Shown one piece after another: positions 36,801-48,383 of a stretch of DNA of 64,000 bases (the stretch's first letter is position 1; each line of letters opens with the position of its first letter). The notes beneath the pieces were generated by a model that saw nothing but the letters and a program-made list of their open reading frames with translations, was not told the origin of the DNA and did no database searches. Where the stretch lies: positions 338,122 through 402,121 of the forward strand of contig NZ_SIHO01000003.1 of assembly GCF_004681125.1 (NCBI RefSeq), given 5' to 3'. Source of the DNA: Glacieibacterium arshaanense. GTDB taxonomy: Bacteria > Pseudomonadota > Alphaproteobacteria > Sphingomonadales > Sphingomonadaceae. The position numbers and the translations under genes were made by a program.

Positions 36801-37507
36801 ATGCAAGCACCGCTTTCCGTCGCCGCCAAGGCCGCCACCGATCTTTCGCCGTTCGCGCTGTTCCTGCAGTCGGACATTGTCGTCAAAGTCGTCATGCTCG
36901 GGCTGCTCGCCGCGAGCGTCTGGTCGTGGGCGATCATCATCGACCGGTCGCGCCGGCTGCGCGAAATCAACAACGAGGCCAAGCGCTTCGAAGCGATGTT
37001 CTGGAAGGCCGAATCGCTCGACGGCATGTACGAGCCGGCGGTCAAATCAACGCACCCGTCAGCCAAACTGTTCGTCGCCGGGCTCAACGAATGGCGCCGC
37101 AGCCTGGCCAAGGGCCGCATCGACCGCGAAGGCGTACGCGCCCGGCTGACCTCGATCATGGGCGTGGCGATTGCGCGCGAAATCGACGACCTCGGTGACC
37201 GCCTCAACGTGCTCGCCACCATCGGCGCCGTCGCACCGTTCGTCGGGCTTTTCGGCACTGTGTGGGGCATCATGCGCAGCTTCACTTCAATCGCCGCGTC
37301 TCAGAACACGACGCTCGCGGTAGTGGCGCCGGGCATTGCCGAGGCGCTGTTCGCCACCGCCATCGGGCTGTTTGCCGCCATCCCCGCAGTCATCGGCTAC
37401 AACCGGCTGCTGCACGGGCTGGCGAAACTCGAAGCGCGGCTGTCGGCGTTTGCCGAGGAATTCCACGGCCTGCTGTCGCGCCAGCTCGACAGCATGGACG
37501 AAAAATA

Positions 37508-37508
<1 letters not shown>
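36801..37508 (+). CDS. tolQ: Tol-Pal system proton channel protein TolQ
   Basis: The 235-residue inner-membrane protein has three membrane helices (about residues 25-45, 140-165 and 178-200) and the MotA/TolQ/ExbB signature with APFVGLFGTVWGIM. With TolR it uses the proton gradient to drive TolA and outer-membrane constriction. Its stop overlaps the tolR start (TAATG). Confidence 0.95.
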
Positions 37509-37993
<485 letters not shown>

Positions 37994-38000
37994 GCTTTGC

Positions 38001-38774
38001 GTGAATAGCGAACGCATCACGCTGGTCGGTGTCGGGGTGGCGCATCTCGCGCTGCTCGGGCTGCTGTCGCTGAGCTGGCAGATGGCGTTCCGCGAACTGC
38101 CGCAGTTTGAGGAAGCCGTGCCGGTCGAGGTGGTCGCCATCGCCGAAACCACCAAGGTCACCGAACTGCCCAAGCCGTCGATGGAAGCCGCTCCGCAGGA
38201 AAACATCGCGCCGTCACCCGAACCCGCGCCCGTTCCCGATGCCGCACCCGAACCGGTCAACCCCGACACCCCGTCACCGGACCCCAAGCCGGTGACCAAG
38301 GCCGAGCCGCCCAAACAACCCGCCGCGCGGCTCGATGCGCAGGAGCTGTCGAACCTGATCGACAAGAGCCTGCCCAAGGCCAAGGTCAAACCGCGCAACA
38401 CCGCCGATTTTGCCAAGTCGATCGAACTCGCCATCCCCAAGGGCGCGCGCCTAGACGCGCGCGCCACCGCCAGCCTCGAGGCCGCCATCCGGTCGCAGAT
38501 CGCACCCTGCTGGAACCCGCCGATCGGCGGCGCCGACGTCAAGAAAATGACCGTCGTCCTGCACATCGACCTGCAACGCGACGGCAGCGTCATCGGCCGC
38601 CCGACCGTGGTCAGCCAGACCGGCGCGACCGCGGGCAATGCCGACTACGCCCGGGCGTTCGCCGAAACCGCCCGCCGCGCGGTGCTGCGCTGCTCGCCGC
38701 TCAAACTGCCGCCGGAAATGTTCGAGGCGTGGAAGTCGTTCGAGTTGAACTTTGATCCGAGCGAGATGACGTAA
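38001..38774 (+). CDS. tolA: Cell envelope protein TolA (TonB/TolA C-terminal domain)
   Basis: The 257-residue protein starts with GTG, has one membrane helix (about 8-26), a Pro/Glu/Lys-rich spacer, and a C-terminal TolA/TonB-like domain with LEAAIRSQIAPCWNPP and two cysteines (PCWNPP; RCSPL) that may form a disulfide. It links the TolQR motor to the outer membrane. Unusually, tolB and pal do not follow; a repeat pair and unrelated convergent genes do. Confidence 0.9.
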   Translation: MNSERITLVGVGVAHLALLGLLSLSWQMAFRELPQFEEAVPVEVVAIAETTKVTELPKPSMEAAPQENIAPSPEPAPVPDAAPEPVNPDTPSPDPKPVTKAEPPKQPAARLDAQELSNLIDKSLPKAKVKPRNTADFAKSIELAIPKGARLDARATASLEAAIRSQIAPCWNPPIGGADVKKMTVVLHIDLQRDGSVIGRPTVVSQTGATAGNADYARAFAETARRAVLRCSPLKLPPEMFEAWKSFELNFDPSEMT

Positions 38775-38867
38775 AGAGCCTCCGGCGGGCAGGCCTGAGG
38801 CCTGCACCCGATTGAAGAGCGCCAAAATAATGGGAGCAGGCCTCAGGCCTGCCCGCCGGAGGCTCTT
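38775..38867. repeat. Palindromic intergenic repeat pair R8
   Basis: Halves at 38775-38809 and 38832-38867 face each other with the same kind of 22-bp spacer as R1 and R12 (GATTGAAGAGCG...AAAAT). The right half runs into the stop codon of the convergent GST gene. Inner stems are GCAGGCC/GGCCTGC with TGA and TCA loops. Confidence 0.9.
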
Positions 38868-39765
38868 AAGCCGGCAATACAATCTGTCCGATACGCGGGA
38901 AATGCACCGCCACTGTCCCGACTTGGGCATCGTCGCGCAGGATGGTGATGCCGGCGGCCGACAAGCGCGCCAGCCGGCCGGTGATGACATTGGCGCCGGG
39001 GTCTTCGGTGCGCACGGTGACCAACTGGCCGGCGGTGAAGCCCGATGCGGCATCGACGGCGGTTTCGACTTCGGGGATGGCGGCGGTGGCGATGGCCAGC
39101 GCGTCGGCGGCAGTAATTTCGCTGCGGTGGCCGTGGCCGATCGCGGTGACGCGGGCGGCCCAGGCGGCGAGCGCCGGCTTGCCGGCCGTGAAGGCACCGC
39201 CGCGCGTCGTCGCGACGAACCACACCAGCATGTAGAGCGCCGCATCGGCATAGCCCGGCGCCTCGCCGCCGATGTAGGTGCGGCCGTCGGACAGCGTCGT
39301 GTCGATCCACGCGAAGCCGGTTTCGACTTGCGTCGGCAGATGCCCGGCGCCGGCGAGCGCACGCTCCTTGCCAAAGCCGAACAGCGCGGCGCGGTCGTCC
39401 CAGAACGCCTGCGGAATCGTGTCGGCAACTGGCGCCAGCGCGGTCACCGCGCACGCCCCGAACATCGGCCCGCCGGCCCAGCCGGCAATGACGCGCGCCA
39501 GTGCGCCGAGCGGTGCCGGAAACAGCGTCGGTTCGGGACTGTGCGCTTCAATCGCATCAATGATGATGGCGCTGTCGCAATAGATATCGGCACCGATCTG
39601 CAGCACTGGCGTCTTGCGGTAGCCGCCGGTTAGCGGCGCCAGTTCAGGCTTGGCCCCCATGTTGGGGATCAGCACCGACTTCCACGACGCCCCCTTGATG
39701 CCGAGCGCGATGCGCACGAGCTCGCTGACCGGCGAGGATTCATAGTGGTGGAGGATGAAGTCCAT
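38866..39765 (-). CDS. Glutathione S-transferase family protein
   Basis: The 299-residue protein begins MDFILHHYESSPVSELVRI, a thioredoxin-fold GST N-terminus with Ser/Pro at the active site. It has the cis-Pro loop KTPVLQIG and the DSAIIIDAIE helix, then a longer C-terminal helical domain than a standard 200-residue GST. An extra C-terminal stretch of about 70 residues (after residue 225) is beta-rich and unlike GSTs. AAAGGAA lies before the start. It is probably a cytoplasmic detoxification enzyme; the substrate is unknown. Confidence 0.8.
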   Translation of the reverse strand: MDFILHHYESSPVSELVRIALGIKGASWKSVLIPNMGAKPELAPLTGGYRKTPVLQIGADIYCDSAIIIDAIEAHSPEPTLFPAPLGALARVIAGWAGGPMFGACAVTALAPVADTIPQAFWDDRAALFGFGKERALAGAGHLPTQVETGFAWIDTTLSDGRTYIGGEAPGYADAALYMLVWFVATTRGGAFTAGKPALAAWAARVTAIGHGHRSEITAADALAIATAAIPEVETAVDAASGFTAGQLVTVRTEDPGANVITGRLARLSAAGITILRDDAQVGTVAVHFPRIGQIVLPA

Positions 39766-39779
39766 GGACAGATTCCTTT

Positions 39780-39873
39780 AAGGGCCTCCGGTGGGCAGGG
39801 GTGACCCCTGCGCCCAGATGCTTGCGCTCTTCAATCGGGTGCAGGGCCCAAGGCCCTGCCCGCCGGAGGCTCT
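39780..39873. repeat. Palindromic intergenic repeat pair R9
   Basis: The left half (39780-39815) has stem GCAGGGG-TGA-CCCCTGC and the right half (39837-39873) has GCAGGGCC-CAA-GGCCCTGC. Both stems differ from the common form and are internally complementary. The spacer contains CGCTCTTCAATC, the inverse of the spacer start in R1, R8 and R12. Confidence 0.88.
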
Positions 39874-41331
39874 TTAGGCCTTCAATTCCTTCGCCAAAGC
39901 CTTCTTGGTCTTGTCGCCATACGGCGGCTTGAACCCGGCAATCGCCGCAAGGTCGAGCTTGGGCTGTTTGTAGATCGATTTGGCGTGGCTGAAGGTGCGG
40001 AAGCCCTCCAACCCGTGGTACGAGCCCATGCCCGACGGGCCGACGCCGCCAAACGGCAGGTCTTCGACGGCGATGTGGAAGATGACGTCATTGACGGTGA
40101 CGCCGCCCGACACGGTGCGGTCGAGGTAGGTGCGTTCCTCAGCGGCGTCGGTGCCGAACCAGTAGAGCGCCAGCGGGCGGGCGTGCGAGTTGACGTAGTC
40201 GATCGCTTCCGACGGGCTGTCATAGGTCTTGATCGGCAGCAGCGGGCCGAAGATTTCTTCCTGCATCACCGCCATGTCGTCGGTGACGTTCTGGATGATG
40301 TGCAGCGGCATCTTGTTGGTGTTGGCGCCGCTGAAATCCTCATTGCCGGGGTTGACGACGATGACGTTGGCGCCCTTGGCGCGCGCGTCGGCGACGAGGC
40401 TTTCGAGGCGGTCGCGGTTCTTGCCGTTGATGACCGAGGTGTAGTCGGGATTGGCGAGCAGCGTCGGATACTGCTTGGCGACCGCCGCCTGCAGCCCGGC
40501 GACGACCGCGGCTTCGGATTCGGGCGGCACCATCATGTAATCAGGCGCAAGGCAGATCTGCCCGGCGTTCATCATCTTGCCGAGCGCGACGCGGTCGGTG
40601 GCGCTGGCAATGTCGGCCGATTTCGAGATGATCGTCGGCGACTTGCCGCCGAGCTCAAGCGTCAGCGGCACGAGGTTCTTGGCGGCGGCAGCCATGACAT
40701 GCTTCGCCACCGCAGTACCGCCGGTGAAGATCATGTGGTCGAACGCCAGTTCCGAAAACGCCTTGCCGACCTCAGGGCCGCCGGTGATGACCGCGACTTC
40801 TTCGGGCGCGAAATATTTGGCGATGAGCGTCTTCATCAGCTCCGACGTCGCCGGGGTGAATTCGGACGGCTTGATCATCGCGCGGTTGCCGGCGCCGAGC
40901 ACGTTGGCGAGCGGCGAGAAGGTCAGCACGACGGGGAAGTTCCACGGCGCAATGATGCCGACGACGCCCTTGGGTTGGTATTCGATATGCGCGCGTGCGC
41001 CGAGCAGCCACAAAGGGAAATCCATCGGCCGGGTTTCGGGGCGCATCCAGCCTTCGAAGTGCTTGAGTGTATGCTTGAAGGATTTGATCGACGACATGAT
41101 GTCGGTGATTTCGGACTGTTCCTTCGACCGGTGGCCGAAATCTTCGGACATCGCGCCGACAAAGCCATCGACGTTTTCGAGCAGCAGCTTGAGCCCGCGG
41201 TTGAGCCGGTCACGACGCGATGCGACGCTGACCGGCAGCTCGGCGTGGAAGCTGTCCTGCTGGCGACGCAGGATATCCTGCATCGCAGCCGCCTCGCGTG
41301 CGTCCCAGACCTGTGTTTGCGTGGTGGCCAT
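39874..41331 (-). CDS. Coniferyl-aldehyde-dehydrogenase-type NAD(P)-dependent aldehyde dehydrogenase
   Basis: The 485-residue protein has the ALDH active-site motifs LELGGKSP (catalytic Glu, near residue 215) and MNAGQICLAPDY (catalytic Cys, near residue 250), plus VVGIIAPWNFPV and IFTGGTAVAKHV for the cofactor. The C-x-A-P-D-Y form after the cysteine and the C-terminal YKQPKLDL are typical of the coniferyl aldehyde dehydrogenase group. These oxidise aromatic or aliphatic aldehydes to acids. The start has AGGGGAAA. It is in the same direction as the GST gene, with R9 between. Confidence 0.9.
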   Translation of the reverse strand: MATTQTQVWDAREAAAMQDILRRQQDSFHAELPVSVASRRDRLNRGLKLLLENVDGFVGAMSEDFGHRSKEQSEITDIMSSIKSFKHTLKHFEGWMRPETRPMDFPLWLLGARAHIEYQPKGVVGIIAPWNFPVVLTFSPLANVLGAGNRAMIKPSEFTPATSELMKTLIAKYFAPEEVAVITGGPEVGKAFSELAFDHMIFTGGTAVAKHVMAAAAKNLVPLTLELGGKSPTIISKSADIASATDRVALGKMMNAGQICLAPDYMMVPPESEAAVVAGLQAAVAKQYPTLLANPDYTSVINGKNRDRLESLVADARAKGANVIVVNPGNEDFSGANTNKMPLHIIQNVTDDMAVMQEEIFGPLLPIKTYDSPSEAIDYVNSHARPLALYWFGTDAAEERTYLDRTVSGGVTVNDVIFHIAVEDLPFGGVGPSGMGSYHGLEGFRTFSHAKSIYKQPKLDLAAIAGFKPPYGDKTKKALAKELKA

Positions 41332-41438
41332 GATCGTTTCCCCTCGAATTGGCGTGCAGCCAGCACCTTAACGTCAACGCGGCGAATCACAAATGGCTGT
41401 CAACGAACGGCGGAGTTGGGCTAGGGACAAGGGATTGA

Positions 41439-41533
41439 AGAGCCTCCGGCGGGCAGGCGTGACGCCTGCACCCGATTGTTGTGCAGATGCCAATTCTGGT
41501 TGCAGGCGTGACGCCTGCCCGCCGGAGGCTCTT
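41439..41533. repeat. Palindromic intergenic repeat pair R10
   Basis: Halves at 41439-41473 and 41499-41533 both carry the GCAGGCG-TGA-CGCCTGC stem version also seen in R3. The pair lies between two divergent genes, about 30 bp before the wzi-like start. Confidence 0.9.
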
Positions 41534-41562
41534 CAAGGCTCGTCTTCGCAAAGGTTGCGTCC

Positions 41563-43119
41563 ATGCGTTTTGCCGTTCCGATAGCCCTTCTGTTGGCCAC
41601 CGTCGCCATCCCGGCGCTTGCCGACCCGTTCGCGCAAATCACCGACCGGCGCTTCCGCCAGGATATCGTCACCATGAAGGCGGCGGGGCTCATCATCGGG
41701 CCGATCGACAGCTGGCCGATGGCGTGGGCGCAGATCGACAAGGGGCTCGACAATGCTGCCGATGGCCGCGTGCTGGCGCCCGATGTTGCGGCCGCTGTCG
41801 CGCGCGTCGGGGCGCTGAGCGACCTGGCGCACAAGAACATGGTTGTTGAGCTGCGCGCCAACGCCACCAATGGCGCGGCGCTGGCGCGCGATTTCAACGG
41901 CACGGCGCGCGAGAATTTCGACGGCTCGGCGAAAGTCGATTTAACGTCGGGCAATTTCAGCGCCAACATCGGTATTCGTTACGCGCCAAACCAGCGCGGC
42001 AACGATTATGACTTCTCGCCGTCGCAAATTGCTGCGGTGTGGGGCAACTGGGTCTGGTATGCCGGCTACACCAACATCTGGGCCGGACCCGGTGAGGACG
42101 GTGCACTGCTCTTTTCCAACAGCGCGCGGCCGATGCCGAAGATCGGCTTCAAGCGGCTGGTGCCGTACACGATGGACGTGCCGATCCTCAAATGGCTCGG
42201 GCCGACGAGCTTCGAGATGTTCCTGGCGTTCCAGAACGAGCCGCGCGACTATCCAGACGCCTGGGTCATCGGCACCCGGTTGAGCTTCGAGCCGTTCGTC
42301 GGCATGACGCTGAGCTTCAACCGCATGCAGCAATTGTGCGGGCAGGGCCGGCCATGCGGGTGGAGCCAGATCTGGGGCTCGTTCACCGGCATCAACAACG
42401 GCGACAACTCGGGAACGAGCGAACAGTCGTTCTTCGCGCAGCCCGGCAACCAGATCGCCGGTTTCGATATCAGTTATGTCCACCGCTTCGGGCAGGTAAC
42501 GGCGAAAATCTATGCCGAGGCTGAAGCCGAAGACGCCGACAATATCGTCCTCGAACAATATGCCCGCATGATCGGCGCGTCGTTCAGCGGCCCGATCGGC
42601 ACCAAGGGCGCAACATGGCAGGCTGGCGTCGAATATAGCGACACACTGGCATCACAGCTTTTCGAAGGCACCTTCCTGAGCGGCGCGTTGGGCAACAAGA
42701 CCTGGCCGACGTCGATGTACAATAACCAGCTCTACTATTCCGGCTTCACCTATAACGTGAAACCGATCGGCTACTGGACCGATGGCGACAGCAACAATCT
42801 GGCGTTCTCGGGGTCGCTGACCGATACCTCGAACCGTCGCTGGTACGGGTCGGTGCGCTTCACCAACATCAACACCAGCAACCTGGGTGACCCCGGCCAG
42901 CCGATCATCTTTCCCGATCCGCCGAGCCGCGAAGGCTATATCGCCTATCGCATTTCGGCCAACGAGGAGAGCATCAACATCGTCACCGGCGGCGTGCTGT
43001 GGCCAACGCAGTTCGGCGATATCACGCTCGAAGCCCGCTACCAGAGCGACTCCCCCAACACGCCGGGTTATGTCGATAAACAGGCGCAGGTCGAATTCGG
43101 GTATTTGGGGCGCTTTTAA
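41563..43119 (+). CDS. Wzi-type capsule assembly outer-membrane protein
   Basis: The 518-residue protein has a signal peptide (MRFAVPIALLLATVAIPALA) and a C-terminal beta-barrel with alternating aromatic residues that ends in Phe (VEFGYLGRF), as outer-membrane barrels do. The N-terminal helical region (DRRFRQDIVTMKAAGLIIG) and the barrel segments match the capsule assembly Wzi family, which helps retain capsular polysaccharide. No wza/wzc genes are near; the nucleotidyltransferase and acyltransferase genes at the left end may act on the same polymer. Confidence 0.8.
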   Translation: MRFAVPIALLLATVAIPALADPFAQITDRRFRQDIVTMKAAGLIIGPIDSWPMAWAQIDKGLDNAADGRVLAPDVAAAVARVGALSDLAHKNMVVELRANATNGAALARDFNGTARENFDGSAKVDLTSGNFSANIGIRYAPNQRGNDYDFSPSQIAAVWGNWVWYAGYTNIWAGPGEDGALLFSNSARPMPKIGFKRLVPYTMDVPILKWLGPTSFEMFLAFQNEPRDYPDAWVIGTRLSFEPFVGMTLSFNRMQQLCGQGRPCGWSQIWGSFTGINNGDNSGTSEQSFFAQPGNQIAGFDISYVHRFGQVTAKIYAEAEAEDADNIVLEQYARMIGASFSGPIGTKGATWQAGVEYSDTLASQLFEGTFLSGALGNKTWPTSMYNNQLYYSGFTYNVKPIGYWTDGDSNNLAFSGSLTDTSNRRWYGSVRFTNINTSNLGDPGQPIIFPDPPSREGYIAYRISANEESINIVTGGVLWPTQFGDITLEARYQSDSPNTPGYVDKQAQVEFGYLGRF

Positions 43120-43249
43120 GGGCCTCCGGCGGGCAGGGCCTCAGGCCCTGCACCCATCTTGTGCACGCGCTGCATAAGCTAGCGCAGTGATTAATGCACC
43201 TGAGCAAGTATCGGGCGCAGGGCCTAAGGCCCTGCCCGCCGGAGGCCCT

Positions 43250-43250
<1 letters not shown>
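43118..43250. repeat. Palindromic intergenic repeat pair R11
   Basis: Halves at 43118-43155 and 43213-43250 use the 8-bp stem GCAGGGCC/GGCCCTGC with TCA and TAA loops. The pair fills the gap between the convergent wzi-like and ftsH genes; the left half begins at the wzi-like stop and the right half reaches the ftsH stop. Confidence 0.9.
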
Positions 43251-45190
<1,940 letters not shown>

Positions 45191-45344
45191 GGGTTCAGGC
45201 TTTCCGGTTCAATTCGGCTGACGATACTTCCCCAAGATAGGAAGCCGCCGCCAGCATGCAATCAGGGCGCGGCATTTCGTCCTTCCGCACCTGCGTTCAC
45301 CCCTAAATACGGCGCTTTGGCGCAAAGGGGAAGTGGGGCGCCGT

Positions 45345-46307
45345 TCAGGCCAATCGACGCAGGCGCCAGCGCGGCCCGCCGCGCACCTGAACGCCTGCCA
45401 GCGTCGCGGCGTGGCCTGCCGCGCACGCCGCCATCAGCCGCTCGATATCGGGGCCGCGCGGCGTCGCATCGGGGCTGAGCGTCCGCAGCGCTCGCAGCAG
45501 TACGCGGCGGGTGATTTCGTCGGGCAGGCCGGCGACATCGAGCCAGAGCACGTCGCCTTCGACCTCGACGCGGCTATTCCATGCGAGGCCCGCGGCCCAG
45601 CCGAGTGCGGTTTCAGCCTGCGCCAGATGCTGCGCGCTCCTCGCCAGCCGGTCCGGGTCGAGCCACGGTGTTGCCGCCAGCAGCGCCCTTGCACCGGTGC
45701 GGTCGAAGCGCGGCGCATGGTTAGCGGGGTCGTCGACCGCCTGCAAACCCGTCGCAGCTACCAATGCCACCAGTTCGGCGTGTGTCGCGCCGAGCAATGG
45801 CCGCAGCAATGTCACACCTTGCCCCAGATCACGGTGCGGACGCGGCCCGATCAGCCCTGCCAGCCCGGCACCGCGCGCTAGTCGCATCAGCAAGGTTTCG
45901 GCGACATCGTCGCGGTGGTGCGCCGTGGCGAGCCAGTTGACGCCGTGCGCCGCACACCAGTCGCGCATCAGCGCGTAGCGCGCCTCGCGGGCAGCGGCCT
46001 GCAGGTTCGCAGCGGGCTTGGCGCCCTCCCAGCGCAGCGTGACATGGTCGATGCCGCGCGCAGCGCAGACATCGGCGACCATCGCCGCCTCCGCCGCCGC
46101 ATCGGCGCGCAGGCCGTGATCGACGGTCAGCGCGACAGTGCGTGTCCCTAGCGCCGCATGCGCCAGCAGCAGCAGCCCCAGACTGTCAGGGCCACCCGAA
46201 ACCGCAATCGCAATGCGCTCATCGGCCGCCCAGGGGCGACCGCGCAAACGGGTCAGTTCGGCATCAAAATGCGCGGCGTCGGTCGCAGGCGGGCTCAGCC
46301 GTCGCAC
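45345..46307 (-). CDS. tilS: tRNA(Ile)-lysidine synthase
   Basis: The roughly 320-residue enzyme changes C34 of tRNA-Ile2 to lysidine using ATP and lysine. It has the PP-loop SGGPDSLGL, DHGLRADAAAEA, and the TAHHRDDVAETLLMRL segment. The start is uncertain: a GTG at 46307 inside the end of cpoB (13-base overlap) is the most reasonable; no ATG fits. The C-terminal domains are shorter than in E. coli TilS, as in other alphaproteobacteria. Confidence 0.9.
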   Translation of the reverse strand: MRRLSPPATDAAHFDAELTRLRGRPWAADERIAIAVSGGPDSLGLLLLAHAALGTRTVALTVDHGLRADAAAEAAMVADVCAARGIDHVTLRWEGAKPAANLQAAAREARYALMRDWCAAHGVNWLATAHHRDDVAETLLMRLARGAGLAGLIGPRPHRDLGQGVTLLRPLLGATHAELVALVAATGLQAVDDPANHAPRFDRTGARALLAATPWLDPDRLARSAQHLAQAETALGWAAGLAWNSRVEVEGDVLWLDVAGLPDEITRRVLLRALRTLSPDATPRGPDIERLMAACAAGHAATLAGVQVRGGPRWRLRRLA

Positions 46308-47233
46308 TTCGCCGTGGTGCGCGCCTTGGCAACTGCATCCTTTTGGGACGCAGTCAGCTTGGCGCCATAGACCGCCTGCAGCTCGTTGTACGCCTTGCAC
46401 GCCTGCTCGGGCTTCTTGAGCGCGGTCAGCGCGCCGCCCAGCCCGATCAGGCTGTCGGCGCCACGGTCGCTCTTGGGGTATTTCTGATAGCCGTCGAGGA
46501 AGGCCTTCGCCGCCTGCGCCGACTGGCCCTGTGCCATATAGCTACGCCCCAGCCAATATTGCGCGCTCGCGGCGCGCGGCGCCTTGGGATAGGTGCTCAG
46601 GAAGTCGAGCAGCGCCGGCTCGGCCTTTTCATAGTCCTTGGCTGCGACGGGGGCATAGGCTTGCCGCCACGCCGCCTCGACGGGGTCGAGCTTGGGGTCG
46701 GCCTTTGCCGCATCGGTCTTGGTGGCATCGGCCTTCACGGTGTCGGTCTTGGCGGTGTCGCCCTTCGTGGGGGCTTTCGCGCCGGGTTTGGCAGCCGCCG
46801 GTGCGGCGACAGCGGCATCGGCAGCCGGGCGTGCGCCGGTTTCAAGCGCACCAATGCGGTATTCGGCATCACCGCGGAACTTGGCGAGCGCCTCTTCAAG
46901 TTGGCGCTGCTTGAACTGCAGTGTCTCGACGGTGCCGGTGAGCGTACGGACTTCGCGTTCGAGCCCGTCGACCCGCGCCGTCAAGTCGGCAACCGGCGAG
47001 GTTGCGGGCGAGCCAACTGCTTCGGCGGGAGCTGCTGCGGGCGTGGTGATTTCGGGGACCAGCCCCTTGTCGCCGCCGGGAAATACCTTGCGCTGCACCG
47101 CGCGCATTTCGCCTTCGAGCTTCGAAACGCGCGGCGCCAGCTGTTCGGCAGTCTGAGCAACCACGGGCGCACCTGCGAGTAACGCCGCGAGGCCAGCGGT
47201 CAGCAACAACGAACGCGACAGGGGTCGGTGCAT
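46295..47233 (-). CDS. cpoB: Tol-Pal coordinator CpoB/YbgF
   Basis: The 312-residue periplasmic protein has a signal peptide (LLLTAGLAALLAGAPVVAQ), an N-terminal coiled coil (about 30-140), a Lys/Asp/Ala-rich low-complexity linker (about 150-190) and C-terminal TPR units (DYEKAEPALLDFLSTYPKA; QYWLGRSYMAQGQSAQAA). CpoB couples peptidoglycan synthesis with Tol-Pal constriction. It overlaps the rodZ-like gene upstream (TGATG). It is 8 kb from tolQRA and on the opposite strand. Confidence 0.9.
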   Translation of the reverse strand: MHRPLSRSLLLTAGLAALLAGAPVVAQTAEQLAPRVSKLEGEMRAVQRKVFPGGDKGLVPEITTPAAAPAEAVGSPATSPVADLTARVDGLEREVRTLTGTVETLQFKQRQLEEALAKFRGDAEYRIGALETGARPAADAAVAAPAAAKPGAKAPTKGDTAKTDTVKADATKTDAAKADPKLDPVEAAWRQAYAPVAAKDYEKAEPALLDFLSTYPKAPRAASAQYWLGRSYMAQGQSAQAAKAFLDGYQKYPKSDRGADSLIGLGGALTALKKPEQACKAYNELQAVYGAKLTASQKDAVAKARTTAKCDG

Positions 47234-48099
47234 CAGCGCGACGCCGTGGCGGGGGCTGCGGCAGCGGCGGGCGCCGCAGCCGCACTGCGCGCGACGAGGT
47301 CGGCGGGCGCGAGGCTGACATCCTTGACGGTCTGCGCCGGGCCGCCGATCGGTGGCAGCGCCTTGCCGCCAACCGCAATGCCAAGCACGCCGGCCTTGCC
47401 GGTCCATAGCTTCAGGCCGGGCGGGTCAGCGGGGACGACATAGACCTCGTCGGCCTTGATGATGCCCGATTTCACGCTGACTTTCTGCGCATCATAGATT
47501 TTGACCCAGACGTCTTCGGTCGGTGTCAGCGTCACCTGGCCCCCGACAGGCGCGGCAACAGGAGCGGTGCTGGGCGCTGCGGCCACCGGCGGGGCAACGG
47601 CCGCACCCGGCGACGCGATGCTGACATCGGGTGTAACTGTCGGTGCCGGCGTTGTGGAAGGTGCCGGCGCGGCAATCACCACCGGTGGCGGTGGCGGCGC
47701 CTTGTCAAACAACCCGGCCGCATAGGCGATCAGCCCGCCGAGCAGCGCCACGACGGCGACGATGCTGAACATCACCAGCTCGCGTGGCGGCAGCCGGCGT
47801 TCGTCGAGCGGTTCGAGCGCGATGGCAGCGGGCACATGCGCAGTCTTGCTGGTTTCGGCACGGAACTGCGCGGCGGCAGCTTCGGGATCGACGCCCACGG
47901 CGCGCGCCAGCGTCTTGACGAAGCCGATGGTGTAGGGAAGCGCCGGCAGGCTTTCATGCGCATCGGCCTCGATGGCGCGTAGGTGGCGCACCGGCACGCG
48001 AGTATCACGCGCGATGTCGACGAGGTCGAGCCCGGCGGCGACGCGCGCTGCTGCAAGCTTGGCACCGATGCGTTCGCGCCCGCTTGCCGTTTCGTTCAC
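47233..48099 (-). CDS. RodZ-like membrane protein with HTH and DUF4115 domains
   Basis: The about 288-residue protein has a helix-turn-helix of the HTH_25 kind at residues 8-75 (IGAKLAAARVAAGLDLVDIA), one membrane helix (about 108-130), a Pro/Ala linker and a periplasmic DUF4115 domain (LTPTEDVWVKIYDAQ). This is the RodZ layout; RodZ ties MreB to the cell-wall machinery. The start is uncertain: GTG at 48099 gives a clean N-terminus, and longer GTG starts exist. Confidence 0.82.
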   Translation of the reverse strand: MNETASGRERIGAKLAAARVAAGLDLVDIARDTRVPVRHLRAIEADAHESLPALPYTIGFVKTLARAVGVDPEAAAAQFRAETSKTAHVPAAIALEPLDERRLPPRELVMFSIVAVVALLGGLIAYAAGLFDKAPPPPPVVIAAPAPSTTPAPTVTPDVSIASPGAAVAPPVAAAPSTAPVAAPVGGQVTLTPTEDVWVKIYDAQKVSVKSGIIKADEVYVVPADPPGLKLWTGKAGVLGIAVGGKALPPIGGPAQTVKDVSLAPADLVARSAAAAPAAAAAPATASR

Positions 48100-48383
48100 C
48101 GCTGCCGCTTCTTTGTCCAATGTGCTGGTCCCATGCTTTACGCCACGCGCCGGCAAACCGCTGTTCGCGTGCCGTCCGTGTGCTGTCTTTAGTCGCTGTG
48201 CGTGCGGTCGGGCAAGGTTGCGCGGCTGTGTTGCCAAGTCAACTGCGTGAAGGCCGTGGCGGCTCCAAATCGCGCCAAATCGAGGCATGCCTATTTTGCA
48301 ACGCAACAAAGAGGTGGCCGTTGCGCGACAAACACGCTATGGCGCGGCCTTCAATTTCCACCCCCTATATTCAGGATGCCCGC

